Shown one piece after another: positions 16,749 through 26,041 of a DNA stretch of 64,000 nucleotides (positions within the stretch are counted from its first letter, which is position 1; every line of letters starts with the position of its first letter). The stretch covers positions 1-64,000 of the forward strand of contig JBEBGV010000002.1 in assembly GCA_040081265.1 (NCBI GenBank), given 5' to 3'. The translations under genes were made by a program, and so were the position numbers. The notes below the pieces were generated by a model. It was given only the letters and a program-made list of their open reading frames with translations, did not search any database and had not been told where the DNA came from. Source of the stretch: JBEBGV01 sp040081265. GTDB taxonomy: Bacteria > Acidobacteriota > Vicinamibacteria > Vicinamibacterales > UBA2999.

Positions 16749-16780
16749 AAATGGGGTCGGAGGTCATTTAAAGAGGACAC
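16749..16780 (+). repeat. 32-bp dispersed leader element, copy 2 (upstream of the peptide-binding protein)
   Basis: Begins AAATGGGGTCGGAGGTCATT and ends AAAGAGGACAC, matching the element before dapA at 31 of 32 positions. It ends four bases before the ATG at 16785, and its AGAGGA segment may itself serve as the ribosome binding site. Confidence 0.9.
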
Positions 16781-16784
16781 TTGG

Positions 16785-18695
16785 ATGCTGCGAACCGTGC
16801 GGAACGCCTCACTCGCCGGACTCGGTGCACTCGCGGCACTAGGCCTCGCTCTGATCGTCACCGCTCCGCGCTGGGCGTCGCCTGGCGCTGACAGCGCGCC
16901 AGGACGGCGGTATATCACCGGCATCTTCGAAGACCCGTCGGCGCGCAACCCGTGGGCGCGGCACGGGCCGAACGGGACCGTCTGGAACAGCTACGTCTCC
17001 GCCGGCGCACTCCCCGCGCTGTTCGGCTACACGACGGAGCGCCTCGACTGGGTACCGCGACTGGCGCAGGATGTTCCGTCACCGCTCGAGTACGACGAAC
17101 AGCAACGCCTCTGGCGGTCGACCGTCCGGCTGAAGCGGAACATCCTGTGGAGCGATGGCACGCCCGTCACCGCGCACGACGTGGCGTTCACCTTCGACGC
17201 CATCATGCGTTTCGGCGCCATCAAGCTTGGCGGCAATTTCCCTTCCTACGCTCCCGACGACGTGCTCGCACGGGTCAGGGCCCTCGACGACGACAACGTC
17301 GAGTTCCTCATGCATCGCCGGGACGCCCGCTACCGCTTCGGCGTCCTGACTTCACCGATCTTCCAGAAGGGATTCTGGGAACCCCATGTCAAGGCCGCCC
17401 TCATGGCAGAGGACCCGCTGCGCGCGATCTTCGACGTGGATGTGACCGGCGAACCCGTTGCCGGAGCCTTCCTTCGCGGCACGTGGGAACGAGGGTCGTT
17501 TATCGATCGGCCGGTGAACCGCCGCTTCACCCCGGATACCGCGACCGAGGAACTCTTCGCCAACGGAGCCGTCCGACTGACCGACGGCAAAGGTGAGACC
17601 TGGACCGGCTACGGCCAGCCAGATGGTGCTCCGGTGCTGCGGGTCTCGAACGTGCCGCGCGTCGACGCGGTGCACTACAAGGTCTATGGCTCGCAGGCGG
17701 CAGGCGTCCTGGCGCTGCAGGCCGGTGAGGTCAGTTTTCTCTACAACTCGCTCGGCCTGGAAAAGGGATTCGAGGATCAGCTCAAGAGCCAGCCCGGCAT
17801 CACGATCGTCCGGAACCCGTCGAACTCGGTCAGGTTCATGGGCTTCAACTTCCGGCGCGAACCGATGCGCCGGCCGGCGTTTCGCCAGGCGGTTGCCACG
17901 CTGATCGATCGTCAGTTCATCACCGAGCGCGTGCTGCAGGGCGTCGCCACGCCGCGCGTGAGCGTCGTGCCTGTCGACAACACCTTCTGGCACAACCCGG
18001 ATGTGATCGAATACGGCAAGGGTCTCACGCGGGCGGACCGCATTCGCGACGCGGTGCGTATTCTCGAAGGCGAGGGCTTTTCGTGGACACGCAAGCCCCA
18101 GCTCGGCGCCGACGGAACACTGATCCAACCGGGCCAGGGCCTTCGCATGCCGGACGGTCAGCCGGTTCGGCCGCTGAACCTGCTGAGCCCGACCGAGTCC
18201 TACGATCCGCTTCGCGCCACCTTCGCCGCATGGGTCGAGCGCTGGCTGAACGAGGTGGGCATCCCGGTCCGCAAGAACTACCTCGCCTTCAACGTGCTGA
18301 TCAGCCGCGCCAACGATCAGCAGGACTTCGACATGTGGATTTCGGGGTTCACGCTCACCCTCTACCCGGCGTATCTGAACACCATGTTCCACTCGCGCTA
18401 CACCAGTCCCCGGGCACGAAACACGGCAGGGTATGTCAGCCGCGAGTACGACGCGCTCGTGGACGAGTTCCTCGGCGAAGCTGACGACATGAACCGTGCA
18501 CGAACGCTGGCGCTCCGGCTCCAGGAGATACTCGCGCGGGATCTGCCCTGGATCCCCTTGTTCGAGACGCCCATCGTCGAGGCGTATCGCTCTGATCAGG
18601 TGACGTTCCCCACGACACGGGGGCTCAACGGCCTGCAGGGCGCCAGGAATAACGAGATGCCTGGGCTGATCGAGTCGGTCGACCTCGCGCAATGA
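16785..18695 (+). CDS. ABC transporter substrate-binding protein, family 5 (peptide/nickel type)
   Basis: A 636-residue extracytoplasmic binding protein of the DppA/OppA class. It has an N-terminal signal or anchor segment (AGLGALAALGLALIVTA). The domain body runs from PALFGYTTERLDWVPRLAQDV through the classic LRRNILWSDGTPVTAHDVAFTF region (here KRNILWSDG) to IPLFETPIVEAY. There is no lipobox Cys, so it may remain attached by an uncleaved helix. It is the first gene of a four-gene importer and overlaps the permease by 4 bp. Ligand type (peptide, glycoside or metal) cannot be read from sequence. Nearby peptidases favour oligopeptides. Confidence 0.9.
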   Translation: MLRTVRNASLAGLGALAALGLALIVTAPRWASPGADSAPGRRYITGIFEDPSARNPWARHGPNGTVWNSYVSAGALPALFGYTTERLDWVPRLAQDVPSPLEYDEQQRLWRSTVRLKRNILWSDGTPVTAHDVAFTFDAIMRFGAIKLGGNFPSYAPDDVLARVRALDDDNVEFLMHRRDARYRFGVLTSPIFQKGFWEPHVKAALMAEDPLRAIFDVDVTGEPVAGAFLRGTWERGSFIDRPVNRRFTPDTATEELFANGAVRLTDGKGETWTGYGQPDGAPVLRVSNVPRVDAVHYKVYGSQAAGVLALQAGEVSFLYNSLGLEKGFEDQLKSQPGITIVRNPSNSVRFMGFNFRREPMRRPAFRQAVATLIDRQFITERVLQGVATPRVSVVPVDNTFWHNPDVIEYGKGLTRADRIRDAVRILEGEGFSWTRKPQLGADGTLIQPGQGLRMPDGQPVRPLNLLSPTESYDPLRATFAAWVERWLNEVGIPVRKNYLAFNVLISRANDQQDFDMWISGFTLTLYPAYLNTMFHSRYTSPRARNTAGYVSREYDALVDEFLGEADDMNRARTLALRLQEILARDLPWIPLFETPIVEAYRSDQVTFPTTRGLNGLQGARNNEMPGLIESVDLAQ

Positions 18696-19864
18696 CCAGG
18701 TTCCTCGTCCAGCGCCTGCTCCAGAGCCTCGTGCTCCTGGTGCTGGTCATCGCCGCCGTCTTCCTGATCTTCCAGGTGATGCCCGGCGACATCACCACGG
18801 TCATGGTCAGCCCGGAAACGCCTCCCGAAGCGCGGCAGGCAGTGATCGAACGGCTCGGACTCGACAGGCCCGTGCACGAGCGGTTCGCCATCTACATGCG
18901 TGGCCTCGTGCAATTCGACCTCGGCGCCGCGTTCCCGACCGCGAGCTTCCACGGAGGCCAGCCGGTGACCGCGATCATCGCCGAGCGACTCCCGCGCACG
19001 GTGCTGCTGTTTGTGGTCGTCGTGGTCGTCAACTACGCACTCGGCTTTGCCATCGGCAAGCGCATCGCCTGGCGCCGCGGCGGCATAGCGGAACTCCTGC
19101 CAACCGCGATCGGCGTCGTCCTGCACAACGTCTTCACGCCGGTCGCCGGCCTCGTGCTGCTCTGGTTGTTTGCGCTCAGGTTCGGCCTCTTCCCCTTCGG
19201 CGGATGGCAGGACTTCACGCGCTGGCGGCCGTTCATCGAACGCGGCCTCACGTCGAACGATGTGTTCGTCCCCATGATTGGCACCGGCGCCTTCTTCGTG
19301 GCGTGGACGCTGCTGCTCCTGCGCTCGACCTCCGGCATGGACCGTCCCTCGATGCGCAGGGCGGCGAGGGCAGCCGGGTTCGCTGTCTTCGTCGTCGGCG
19401 CCCTCGTGTGGTGGCAGCGCACGGCGCTCCTGCCTCTCGCCCTCGACGTGCTCTACCACATGACGCTGCCCGTGCTGGCGCTCGTCCTGATCGGGTTCGC
19501 CACGCCGATGCTCGTGATGCGCGACTCGATGCTCGAGACCATGCGAGACGACTTCGTGCTCACGGCCCGCGCCAAAGGCCTGCCCGACCGGCAGGTCCGC
19601 GACCGACACGCGGCGCGCGCGGCGCTGCTGCCCATTGCGACGTCCTTCGCCCTTGCGGTCGCGCTCGTCGTCGATGGCGCCGTGATCACGGAGACGCTCT
19701 TTTCCTGGCCCGGCATGGGACAGGCGCTGCTCCGTTCGGTGACCGAGAAAAACTATCCGGTGACGATGGGCGTGGTAATCGTGGCGGGCACGACGGTGCT
19801 CCTCGCTCACCTGATCGTGGATCTGCTCTACGCCGCGATCGACCCGCGGGTCCGCCATGCGTGA
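18692..19864 (+). CDS. ABC transporter permease, DppB-type
   Basis: A 390-residue inner-membrane permease. The N-terminal MTRFLVQRLLQSLVLLVLVI and the periplasmic loop are typical of DppB/OppB. The EAA loop carries LTARAKGLPDRQVRDRHAARAALLP near residue 290, which couples to the ATPase. About eight helices can be seen, more than the six of many DppB proteins because of an insertion around residues 150-230 (RWRPFIERGL and LLLLRSTSGMDRPSMRRAARAAG). Start and stop overlap both neighbours, indicating translational coupling. Confidence 0.92.
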   Translation: MTRFLVQRLLQSLVLLVLVIAAVFLIFQVMPGDITTVMVSPETPPEARQAVIERLGLDRPVHERFAIYMRGLVQFDLGAAFPTASFHGGQPVTAIIAERLPRTVLLFVVVVVVNYALGFAIGKRIAWRRGGIAELLPTAIGVVLHNVFTPVAGLVLLWLFALRFGLFPFGGWQDFTRWRPFIERGLTSNDVFVPMIGTGAFFVAWTLLLLRSTSGMDRPSMRRAARAAGFAVFVVGALVWWQRTALLPLALDVLYHMTLPVLALVLIGFATPMLVMRDSMLETMRDDFVLTARAKGLPDRQVRDRHAARAALLPIATSFALAVALVVDGAVITETLFSWPGMGQALLRSVTEKNYPVTMGVVIVAGTTVLLAHLIVDLLYAAIDPRVRHA

Positions 19865-20789
19865 CACCCACGCGCAGGGTCCTGCGCGTCGGCTCTGGCG
19901 TCAGTGGACAGCCAACTGGCGAGTCTTCGCCGAGGGGCGTATCGGGCTCGTCGGCGTCGCCTTGCTGGCCTTCATCGCCGCGCTCGCACTCGCGCACCCT
20001 GTGCTGCTCGCCACGGTGTGGGACCCGCAGATCTACCACCCGATCACCGGCTTCACGAGGGACGTCGCCTTTCCTTCCCCTCCTGCCTGGAGCCATCCGC
20101 TCGGCGTGAGCCGGTTCGGTCGCGACGTGCTGAGCCAGTTGATGTATAGCGTCCGCGTCGCGTTCGGGCTCGGCATCCTGGCCGCGGCCATCAGCGTGTC
20201 ACTGGGAACGGTCGTCGGCTGTCTTGCCGCCTTCTACCGCGGGCGCATCGTCGACACCCTCTTCATGCGGCTGGCGAACTTCCTGATGATCTTTCCGACG
20301 TTCACGCTGCTCGTCGCGCTCTCGGGCGTGGCCACGATTGATCTGCTCAGGCTGGCGATCATCATCGGCGTGCTTGGCGGCCTCGGCGGCATCACGGTGG
20401 TGCTCAAGTCCCGCGCGCTCGGCGTCACCGTGAAGCCGTTCATCGACGCGGCGCGCGTGGCAGGCGGGTCCGACCTGCACCTCATCCTGCGGCACGTGAT
20501 TCCAAACGTCCTGCCACTCAGCTTTCTCTACATGATGTTCACCGTCACCTCGGCCATCTTCGCCGAGGCCGCGCTCAGCTTCTTCGGCCTGCTCCCCCAG
20601 GTGCGCATGAGCCTCGGGCTGATGATCAACGAGGCCTACACGGCCGGCTACCTCGGTGGCCCGCTGCTCGCCGAGTACTGGTATCTGTGGATGCCGCCCG
20701 GCCTTGCCATTACGGTCATCTGCTCGGCGTTCTACATGATCGGACGCGGCCTCGATGAGGTCGTCAACCCTCGCCTGCGCGAACGGTAG
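19857..20789 (+). CDS. ABC transporter permease, DppC-type
   Basis: A 310-residue permease pairing with the preceding DppB-type protein. The N-terminal cytoplasmic segment and first helix (GRIGLVGVALLAFIAALAL) are followed by the periplasmic HPLGVSRFGRDVLSQLMYSVRVAFGLG, a DppC hallmark, and the EAA loop DAARVAGGSDLHLILRHVIPNVLPL near residue 200. It overlaps the upstream permease by 8 bp and ends four bases before the ATPase start. Confidence 0.93.
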   Translation: MRDTHAQGPARRLWRQWTANWRVFAEGRIGLVGVALLAFIAALALAHPVLLATVWDPQIYHPITGFTRDVAFPSPPAWSHPLGVSRFGRDVLSQLMYSVRVAFGLGILAAAISVSLGTVVGCLAAFYRGRIVDTLFMRLANFLMIFPTFTLLVALSGVATIDLLRLAIIIGVLGGLGGITVVLKSRALGVTVKPFIDAARVAGGSDLHLILRHVIPNVLPLSFLYMMFTVTSAIFAEAALSFFGLLPQVRMSLGLMINEAYTAGYLGGPLLAEYWYLWMPPGLAITVICSAFYMIGRGLDEVVNPRLRER

Positions 20790-20793
20790 GGTC

Positions 20794-22896
20794 ATGGGCC
20801 TGCTCGACGTCTCCAGCCTCGGCGTGCAGTACCGCACCAGGCGTGGCCCTGCCCACGCGCTCGATGACGTCTCCTTCTCGCTGGCCTCGGGTCAGGTCAT
20901 CGGCATCGTTGGTGAGTCGGGCTGCGGCAAGACCACGATGGCCATGGCCCTGATGGGCCTGCTGCCCGACACGGCGACAGTCTCGGGACGCGTCGTGCTG
21001 GATGGGCGCGACGTCAGCCGCCTGTCGCCGAAGGCGTGGCAGCGCCTGCGAGGCAAAGACATCGCCATGATCTTCCAGGGGGCGATGAACGCCTGGAACC
21101 CGGTCTACACGGTTGGCGATCAGATCGTCGAGACCATCCAGGCGCACGAGCCCGGCCTCCGGCTGAGCGAGGCACGCGACCGCGTGGGCGAGCTCTATAC
21201 GGCGGTCGGCCTCGACCCGGAGCGGCGTGACCAGTTTCCACACCAGTACAGCGGCGGGATGAAGCAGCGCGCCGTGATCGCCATGGCGCTCGCCTGCAAT
21301 CCGAAGCTCGTGATCGCCGACGAGCCGACGACGGCGCTCGACGTGATCGTGCAGGACCGGATCCTCAGGGAAATGCGGCGGATCCAGCGGGAACGGGCGC
21401 TCGGCATGGTCTACATCTCGCACGACATGGCAGTCGTCGCCGAGCTGGCCGACGTCGTCGCCGTCATGTACGCCGGACGCATCGTCGAGATGGGGCCGAC
21501 CTCGGCCATCTTTGCCAGGCCGGCGCATCCCTATACAGCGGCGCTGCTTGCGGCCTCGCCTTCGCTGACGGGACCCCGGCGGATGCTGCGGGGACTGGCG
21601 GGTGGTCCACCCAGCCTCGTCGATCCTCCGCCGGGATGCCGGTTCAGCCCGCGCTGTGCGTACGCCACGGACCAGTGCACGGCGAGCACACCCGCGCTTC
21701 TCGCACACCGCGACGGCCTCACCGCGGCCTGCTGGCATCCGCTCGCGGTACCCGGGCGCACCGTGTTATCAGACGACGCACACGCCGGGTCCGCAGGACC
21801 CGACCTACGTACGGTTACAGCACTGCACACGGATCCCGCGGCGGACCTGCACACCACTCCCGCCCTCGGTCCGTCACCGCTGCTGCGCATTGCCTCGGTC
21901 CACAAGCGCTTTCCTGTCGGTGGCGGCCTCTTCACGCGCGCCAAAAGCTTCGTGCACGCTGTGGACGATGTGAGTTTCGATGTCGCTCCGGGAGAAGCAT
22001 TCGGCCTGATTGGAGAGTCCGGGTCGGGAAAGACCACGCTCGGCCGCATCGTGGTGCAACTGGGTGAGGCGACGAGCGGGCGCATCGAAGTCCGGCTCGA
22101 CGGCTCGTCCGCGCCGATCGCCGACATCGACCGCCGCACGTTCCGTCGCGGCGTGCAGATGATCTTTCAGGATCCGTACGAGTCGCTCAACCCCAGGATG
22201 ACGATCGCCGACATCGTGTCTGAGCCGCTCGATGTGCTGCAGGTGGACTCGAGGGACCTTCGACACGCACGAGTCACTCGAATGCTGGAGAAGGTCGGGC
22301 TCACGCCCGCCGAGACCTTCCTGCACCGGTACCCTCACGAGCTCTCTGGAGGGCAGCGCCAGCGCATCGCCATCGCCCGTGCCATGGTCGTCGAGCCGAC
22401 GTTCATCGTCGCCGACGAACCGACGTCGATGCTCGACGTGTCGGTACGTGCGGGAATCATGGAACTGCTCCTCGACCTCAAGCGCGAGTTCGGCGTGAGC
22501 TACCTGTACATCACCCACGACCTTGCCGTGGCGCGGCATCTCTGCGACCGCATGGCCGTCATGTATCAGGGAAAGATCGTCGAGCTCGGCGAGACCGAAG
22601 AGGTGCTGCAGAACCCGGTGCATCCCTACACGCGCGCGCTCATCGCGGCGGTGCCTGTGCCAGACCCTTCGTACCGTCGGTCCGTGCCCGCCATCAAGGG
22701 ACGCGCGTCAGGCGCGCTCGACCCTGGTCAGCACTGCCGGTTCCTCGAGCGGTGCCCCATCGCCACCGCCCAGTGCAGTCGTGCACCGCATCCGCCGCTT
22801 CAGCACGCAACGCCGACCCACGTCGTCGCGTGTTACGAAGCGGTCAGGAGGCCGGACGAGGACGCAGGCGATGCACGTTATCGCCAGCCGAGCTGA
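20794..22896 (+). CDS. fused double ATPase of a peptide ABC importer (DppD-DppF in one chain)
   Basis: A 700-residue protein containing two complete nucleotide-binding domains. Domain 1 has Walker A GESGCGKTT (about 43), signature YSGGMKQR (about 153) and Walker B VIADEPTTALD, followed by an oligopeptide-transporter C-terminal domain with clustered Cys (CRFSPRC, QCTAS). Domain 2 has Walker A GESGSGKTT (about 410), signature LSGGQRQR (about 520), Walker B VADEPTSMLD and its own C-terminal Cys motif (CRFLERC, QCSR). The linker near residue 335 is partly encoded by a palindromic repeat. The start MGLLDVSSLG at 20794 is preferred over 20755, which lies inside the permease gene. Fusion guarantees a heterodimeric motor. 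Confidence 0.94.
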   Translation: MGLLDVSSLGVQYRTRRGPAHALDDVSFSLASGQVIGIVGESGCGKTTMAMALMGLLPDTATVSGRVVLDGRDVSRLSPKAWQRLRGKDIAMIFQGAMNAWNPVYTVGDQIVETIQAHEPGLRLSEARDRVGELYTAVGLDPERRDQFPHQYSGGMKQRAVIAMALACNPKLVIADEPTTALDVIVQDRILREMRRIQRERALGMVYISHDMAVVAELADVVAVMYAGRIVEMGPTSAIFARPAHPYTAALLAASPSLTGPRRMLRGLAGGPPSLVDPPPGCRFSPRCAYATDQCTASTPALLAHRDGLTAACWHPLAVPGRTVLSDDAHAGSAGPDLRTVTALHTDPAADLHTTPALGPSPLLRIASVHKRFPVGGGLFTRAKSFVHAVDDVSFDVAPGEAFGLIGESGSGKTTLGRIVVQLGEATSGRIEVRLDGSSAPIADIDRRTFRRGVQMIFQDPYESLNPRMTIADIVSEPLDVLQVDSRDLRHARVTRMLEKVGLTPAETFLHRYPHELSGGQRQRIAIARAMVVEPTFIVADEPTSMLDVSVRAGIMELLLDLKREFGVSYLYITHDLAVARHLCDRMAVMYQGKIVELGETEEVLQNPVHPYTRALIAAVPVPDPSYRRSVPAIKGRASGALDPGQHCRFLERCPIATAQCSRAPHPPLQHATPTHVVACYEAVRRPDEDAGDARYRQPS
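21785..21816. repeat. palindromic element inside the fused ATPase gene
   Basis: CGGGTCC (21786-21792), loop GCA, GGACCCG (21796-21802), then ACCTACGTACGGT. Stem and tail agree with the intergenic copies. It is in frame and encodes a hydrophilic stretch (SAGPDLRTV) between the two ATPase domains. Confidence 0.85.
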
Positions 22897-23924
22897 ATGA
22901 CCTCGAAGTCTCCTGCAGTCAGGCTCCTGAAGGCCGGGTTCAGTTCCCCGTTGTCCCAGCGCGCATCCATGGCGCCAGACACGAACATGTCGCTGCCGTT
23001 GTCGGCAACGATCAGCCCATAGGTCTGCATCGCGCGAAAGATGTTCTGGACCTGGCGCGAGTAGCCAGAAAGGTCCTTACCGGCCTTGAGCCGCAAGCGT
23101 GCGCCCATCGGCAGCGCAGCCCCGTTGGTGCCGGCGCGATGCGACGCGGGCCAGACGTAGCTGTTGGTGGCCCGGACGGTGACGCGCAGCGCATGACGAA
23201 TCGGGCCGGCCGCCGCCTCGTCGTAGCGAACCAGCCCCGGCAGAATGGCGAGGCCGGCCGCATCCGCCGATGTCCAGCCTTCAGGCCGTCGCCCGTTGGC
23301 CGACAGATCGAACATCGCACCTGAGCTCGCTTCCCAGCGCGAGCCAGTCCAGCGCGCGGCGAAGAGTTCGTAGAGGATCCAGCGATCGCGGTCGACGATG
23401 ACGAGGTGCCGGTCACCGTTACTGCCACCGCCGGGCACACCGCCCTCGATCAGGTTGGGCGTGGTCTTCGCTGACTCTGGAATCGGATATCCCATCTCGC
23501 CGCGGAACCCCGAGTCACTCTCGTCCCCGTAGTCCACGAACGTCACGGGCACACGCGGCTGGCTGCTGCTCACACCGATGTAGGGGATGCCGTACGGCGG
23601 CGGACCGAAATCAGGATGCAGCCCGCGTGAGGCACCGATGAAGGCAATGTATGAGCTGGACTGCGGATCGACCGGCGCGCGGCTCACATCCTGATTCCAC
23701 CAGTTGTCTGACGGAAACAGCTGCCGGCCGCCAAAATCGTCAGTGACACGTATCGCGCCCGATGCCTGGGCGGATGGCGGTGCTGACGGCTGGCCGGACG
23801 GCGTGGCCGGCGGCGCGGACGCGGCCGATCCGTCCTGGACGCTCGAGGGCGAGGCTGGCGATGTGCCACCGCAGGAAGTCACGGCGACCGTCGTCAACAG
23901 CAGCAGGCACGAGGCGCGGATCAT
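22878..23924 (-). CDS. uncharacterised secreted lipoprotein
   Basis: A 348-residue lipoprotein. The start at 23924 gives MIRASCLLLLTTVAVTSCGG, a classic lipobox with Cys 18, with GAGGTG upstream. A Ser/Pro/Ala-rich linker of about 40 residues separates the anchor from a globular domain that begins LFPSDNWWNQDVS. Conserved-looking motifs are PPPYGIPYIGV, GDRHLVIVDRDRWILYELFAA, LAILPGLVRYDE and HRAGTNGAALPMGARLRL. I do not recognise a named family with certainty. The Trp/Tyr-rich patches could indicate a surface- or carbohydrate-binding fold, which is speculative. The 3' end overlaps the convergent ATPase gene by 19 bp. Confidence 0.8.
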   Translation of the reverse strand: MIRASCLLLLTTVAVTSCGGTSPASPSSVQDGSAASAPPATPSGQPSAPPSAQASGAIRVTDDFGGRQLFPSDNWWNQDVSRAPVDPQSSSYIAFIGASRGLHPDFGPPPYGIPYIGVSSSQPRVPVTFVDYGDESDSGFRGEMGYPIPESAKTTPNLIEGGVPGGGSNGDRHLVIVDRDRWILYELFAARWTGSRWEASSGAMFDLSANGRRPEGWTSADAAGLAILPGLVRYDEAAAGPIRHALRVTVRATNSYVWPASHRAGTNGAALPMGARLRLKAGKDLSGYSRQVQNIFRAMQTYGLIVADNGSDMFVSGAMDARWDNGELNPAFRSLTAGDFEVIQLGWR

Positions 23925-23952
23925 CACCTCGCGCAGGGCAAGATTCACGCCG

Positions 23953-26025
23953 TCAGCTGGCCAGTCCACGTTCCTCCAGCAGTGCAGACACGTCGGGATC
24001 GCGACCGCGGAACCGACGGTAGGCTTCGGCCCGGTCAACGGTGTTGCCGTCAGCCAGGATGCACTCGCGGAAGCGCTTCGCCAGCGCCGTGTCCCACGGT
24101 CCGCCGGCCTCTAGAAATGCACGCCATCCGTCGGCTGACATGACATCGGCCCAGAGGTAGCTGTAATACAGGCCCGAGTAGGAGTCGCTGCCGAACAGAT
24201 GGTCGAAGTGCGGCAGTCGATGTCGAAGCGCCAGTTCACGCGGCATCCCGATCGCCTGCAGGGCCTCGCGCTCAAACGACCGTGGTTCGAACCGGCCATC
24301 GGCGCGGGTGTGCAGTTCCAGGTCGACGAGCGCCGCCGAGACGGCCTCGCCGGTCTTGTATCCCTGATTGAAGGTCTCCCCTGCCTTCACCTTCTCCAGC
24401 AGCGCCTGAGGAATCGACTCACCGGTCTCGACATGCCGCGCATAGCGATCCAGCAGCTCGCGCGTGAACAGCCACTGTTCGTTGATCTGCGACGGCAGTT
24501 CCACGAAGTCGCGCGGCGTCTCGGCGAGCGTGGGATACGTCACGTCCTGCATCAACGAATGCAGGGCATGGCCGAACTCGTGAAACAGCGTCCGGGCATC
24601 GTCGAGCGAGACAAACGATGGCGCACCGTCTGCGCCCTTCAGGAAGTTGTTGTTGACTGACGTAATGGCGGTCGCGCCCTCATCCATGTGGTGCTGAACA
24701 CGGTAGCTGGACGCCCAGGCCCCCGAGCGCTTGCCGGCGCGGGCAAACGTGTCGAAGTACAGCAGACCGCAATGCGTGCCGGCAGCCGCGTCGACGATCT
24801 CCCACACCCGCACGTCGGGATGGAACGCGGGGACGCTCCCGGTGATCTCGGTAAAGCGCAGTCCGTATCGCGACTCGGACGACCAGATCACCGCCTGCAC
24901 CATCCTCTCGATCTCGAAGTAGGGACGTAACACCGCCTGATCGAAGTCGAATTTCTGCTCGCGCACGCGCTCCGCGTAATACAGGTAGTCCCACGGCTCG
25001 ATGCGCATGCCAGGCGCGTCACGTTCAGCGATCACCTGCATGTCTGCGACCTCTTCGCGGATGCGGCGCGCGGTTGCCTGCCAGACCGCCTCGAGCAGCT
25101 CGCGGGCGCGCTCCGGCGTCTTTGCCATCGAGTCGGCCATCTGCAGGTGCGCGTGCGAGGGGTAACCCAGCAACGCCGCACGCTCAGCGCGCAGGGCGAC
25201 GATCCGGACAATGGTGGCGTTGGTGTCGCGCTCGTCACCGTTGTCACCGCGGGTCTTGAAGCGCGTCCAGACGGCCTGGCGTAAGTCGCGACGCGGGGAG
25301 CAGGTCAGGAACGGATCGACGCTCGAACGTGTATTGAGGATGATCCAGCCACGCTCGATGCCGCGGGCCCGCGCTTCGGACTCGGCCGCCGCGACCAGCG
25401 AAGACGGGAGGCCTGCCAGATCCGACGCCTCGTTCAGCAGCGTCCAGGTGTCTTCATCCGCCATGACCTTGCTGCGGAAGTCTGCGTACAGCTCGGCCAG
25501 TTCCTGATTGATCGCCGACAGCGTCGTACGCTCGGCCGACGCCAGACGCGCCCCGGCCCTGACGAAGGTCTCCCAGGTCAGGGTTACCAGACGTGCCTGA
25601 TCCGCACGCAACCCCGCACCAGCGCGCGACTGATAGACCTGATCGATGCGCTCGAAGAGACCTGGATAGAACGTGATCTCATCGTCAGCCACTGATAACC
25701 TGGGCTGCCACTCGCGATCGAGCGCCTGGTACTCGGGTGTGCTCATGCCGAGGCGCATGACGTTGAACAGGCGCTGCACTCGTTCCTTGGTCCGTCCAGC
25801 CCGCTGCAGCGCGGCAATCGTGTTCTCGAAGGTCGGCGGCTCGGCTCGGCCAGCGATCGTGGCGATCTCGGCGCGCTCCTCGGCCAGCGCCACGGTGAAG
25901 GCTTGCGGGAAGTCGGCTGCGACAACCTTGTCCCAGGGAGGTACCCCTCCATGCGGACCGGGCCAGGGTGAGGTGAGCGCGAGGGAGCCGGAGCGATGGG
26001 GCGCAGAGGGCGACATGTTTCGCAT
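23953..26025 (-). CDS. M3 family zinc oligopeptidase (oligopeptidase A/Dcp-like)
   Basis: Cytoplasmic metallopeptidase of up to 690 residues. The HExxH zinc motif is HEFGHALH (about residue 477), with the third ligand Glu in the following helix (PRDFVELPSQINEQW). Family substrate-binding Tyr/Gly residues lie in SGLYYSYLWADVMSADGW near the C-terminus. There is no signal peptide. It would degrade short peptides such as those imported by the neighbouring ABC system. ATG codons at 26025 and 26016 are both possible starts. The divergent kinase gene begins only 16-25 bp away. Confidence 0.93.
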   Translation of the reverse strand: MRNMSPSAPHRSGSLALTSPWPGPHGGVPPWDKVVAADFPQAFTVALAEERAEIATIAGRAEPPTFENTIAALQRAGRTKERVQRLFNVMRLGMSTPEYQALDREWQPRLSVADDEITFYPGLFERIDQVYQSRAGAGLRADQARLVTLTWETFVRAGARLASAERTTLSAINQELAELYADFRSKVMADEDTWTLLNEASDLAGLPSSLVAAAESEARARGIERGWIILNTRSSVDPFLTCSPRRDLRQAVWTRFKTRGDNGDERDTNATIVRIVALRAERAALLGYPSHAHLQMADSMAKTPERARELLEAVWQATARRIREEVADMQVIAERDAPGMRIEPWDYLYYAERVREQKFDFDQAVLRPYFEIERMVQAVIWSSESRYGLRFTEITGSVPAFHPDVRVWEIVDAAAGTHCGLLYFDTFARAGKRSGAWASSYRVQHHMDEGATAITSVNNNFLKGADGAPSFVSLDDARTLFHEFGHALHSLMQDVTYPTLAETPRDFVELPSQINEQWLFTRELLDRYARHVETGESIPQALLEKVKAGETFNQGYKTGEAVSAALVDLELHTRADGRFEPRSFEREALQAIGMPRELALRHRLPHFDHLFGSDSYSGLYYSYLWADVMSADGWRAFLEAGGPWDTALAKRFRECILADGNTVDRAEAYRRFRGRDPDVSALLEERGLAS

Positions 26026-26027
26026 TG

Positions 26028-26035
26028 TATAGAAT
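26028..26035 (+). promoter_or_regulatory. putative -10 box for leaderless transcription of the kinase gene
   Basis: TATAGAAT ends six bases before the GTG at 26042. With a normal -10 to +1 distance, transcription would begin at the start codon. Any -35 element would lie inside the 5' end of the divergent M3 peptidase gene. Confidence 0.45.
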
Positions 26036-26041
26036 GCCGTC

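Noticed and set aside
18596..19867. 423-codon open frame on the minus strand
   Set aside because: It is antisense to the DppB-type permease and made of Glu/His/Arg repeats, with no recognisable motif.
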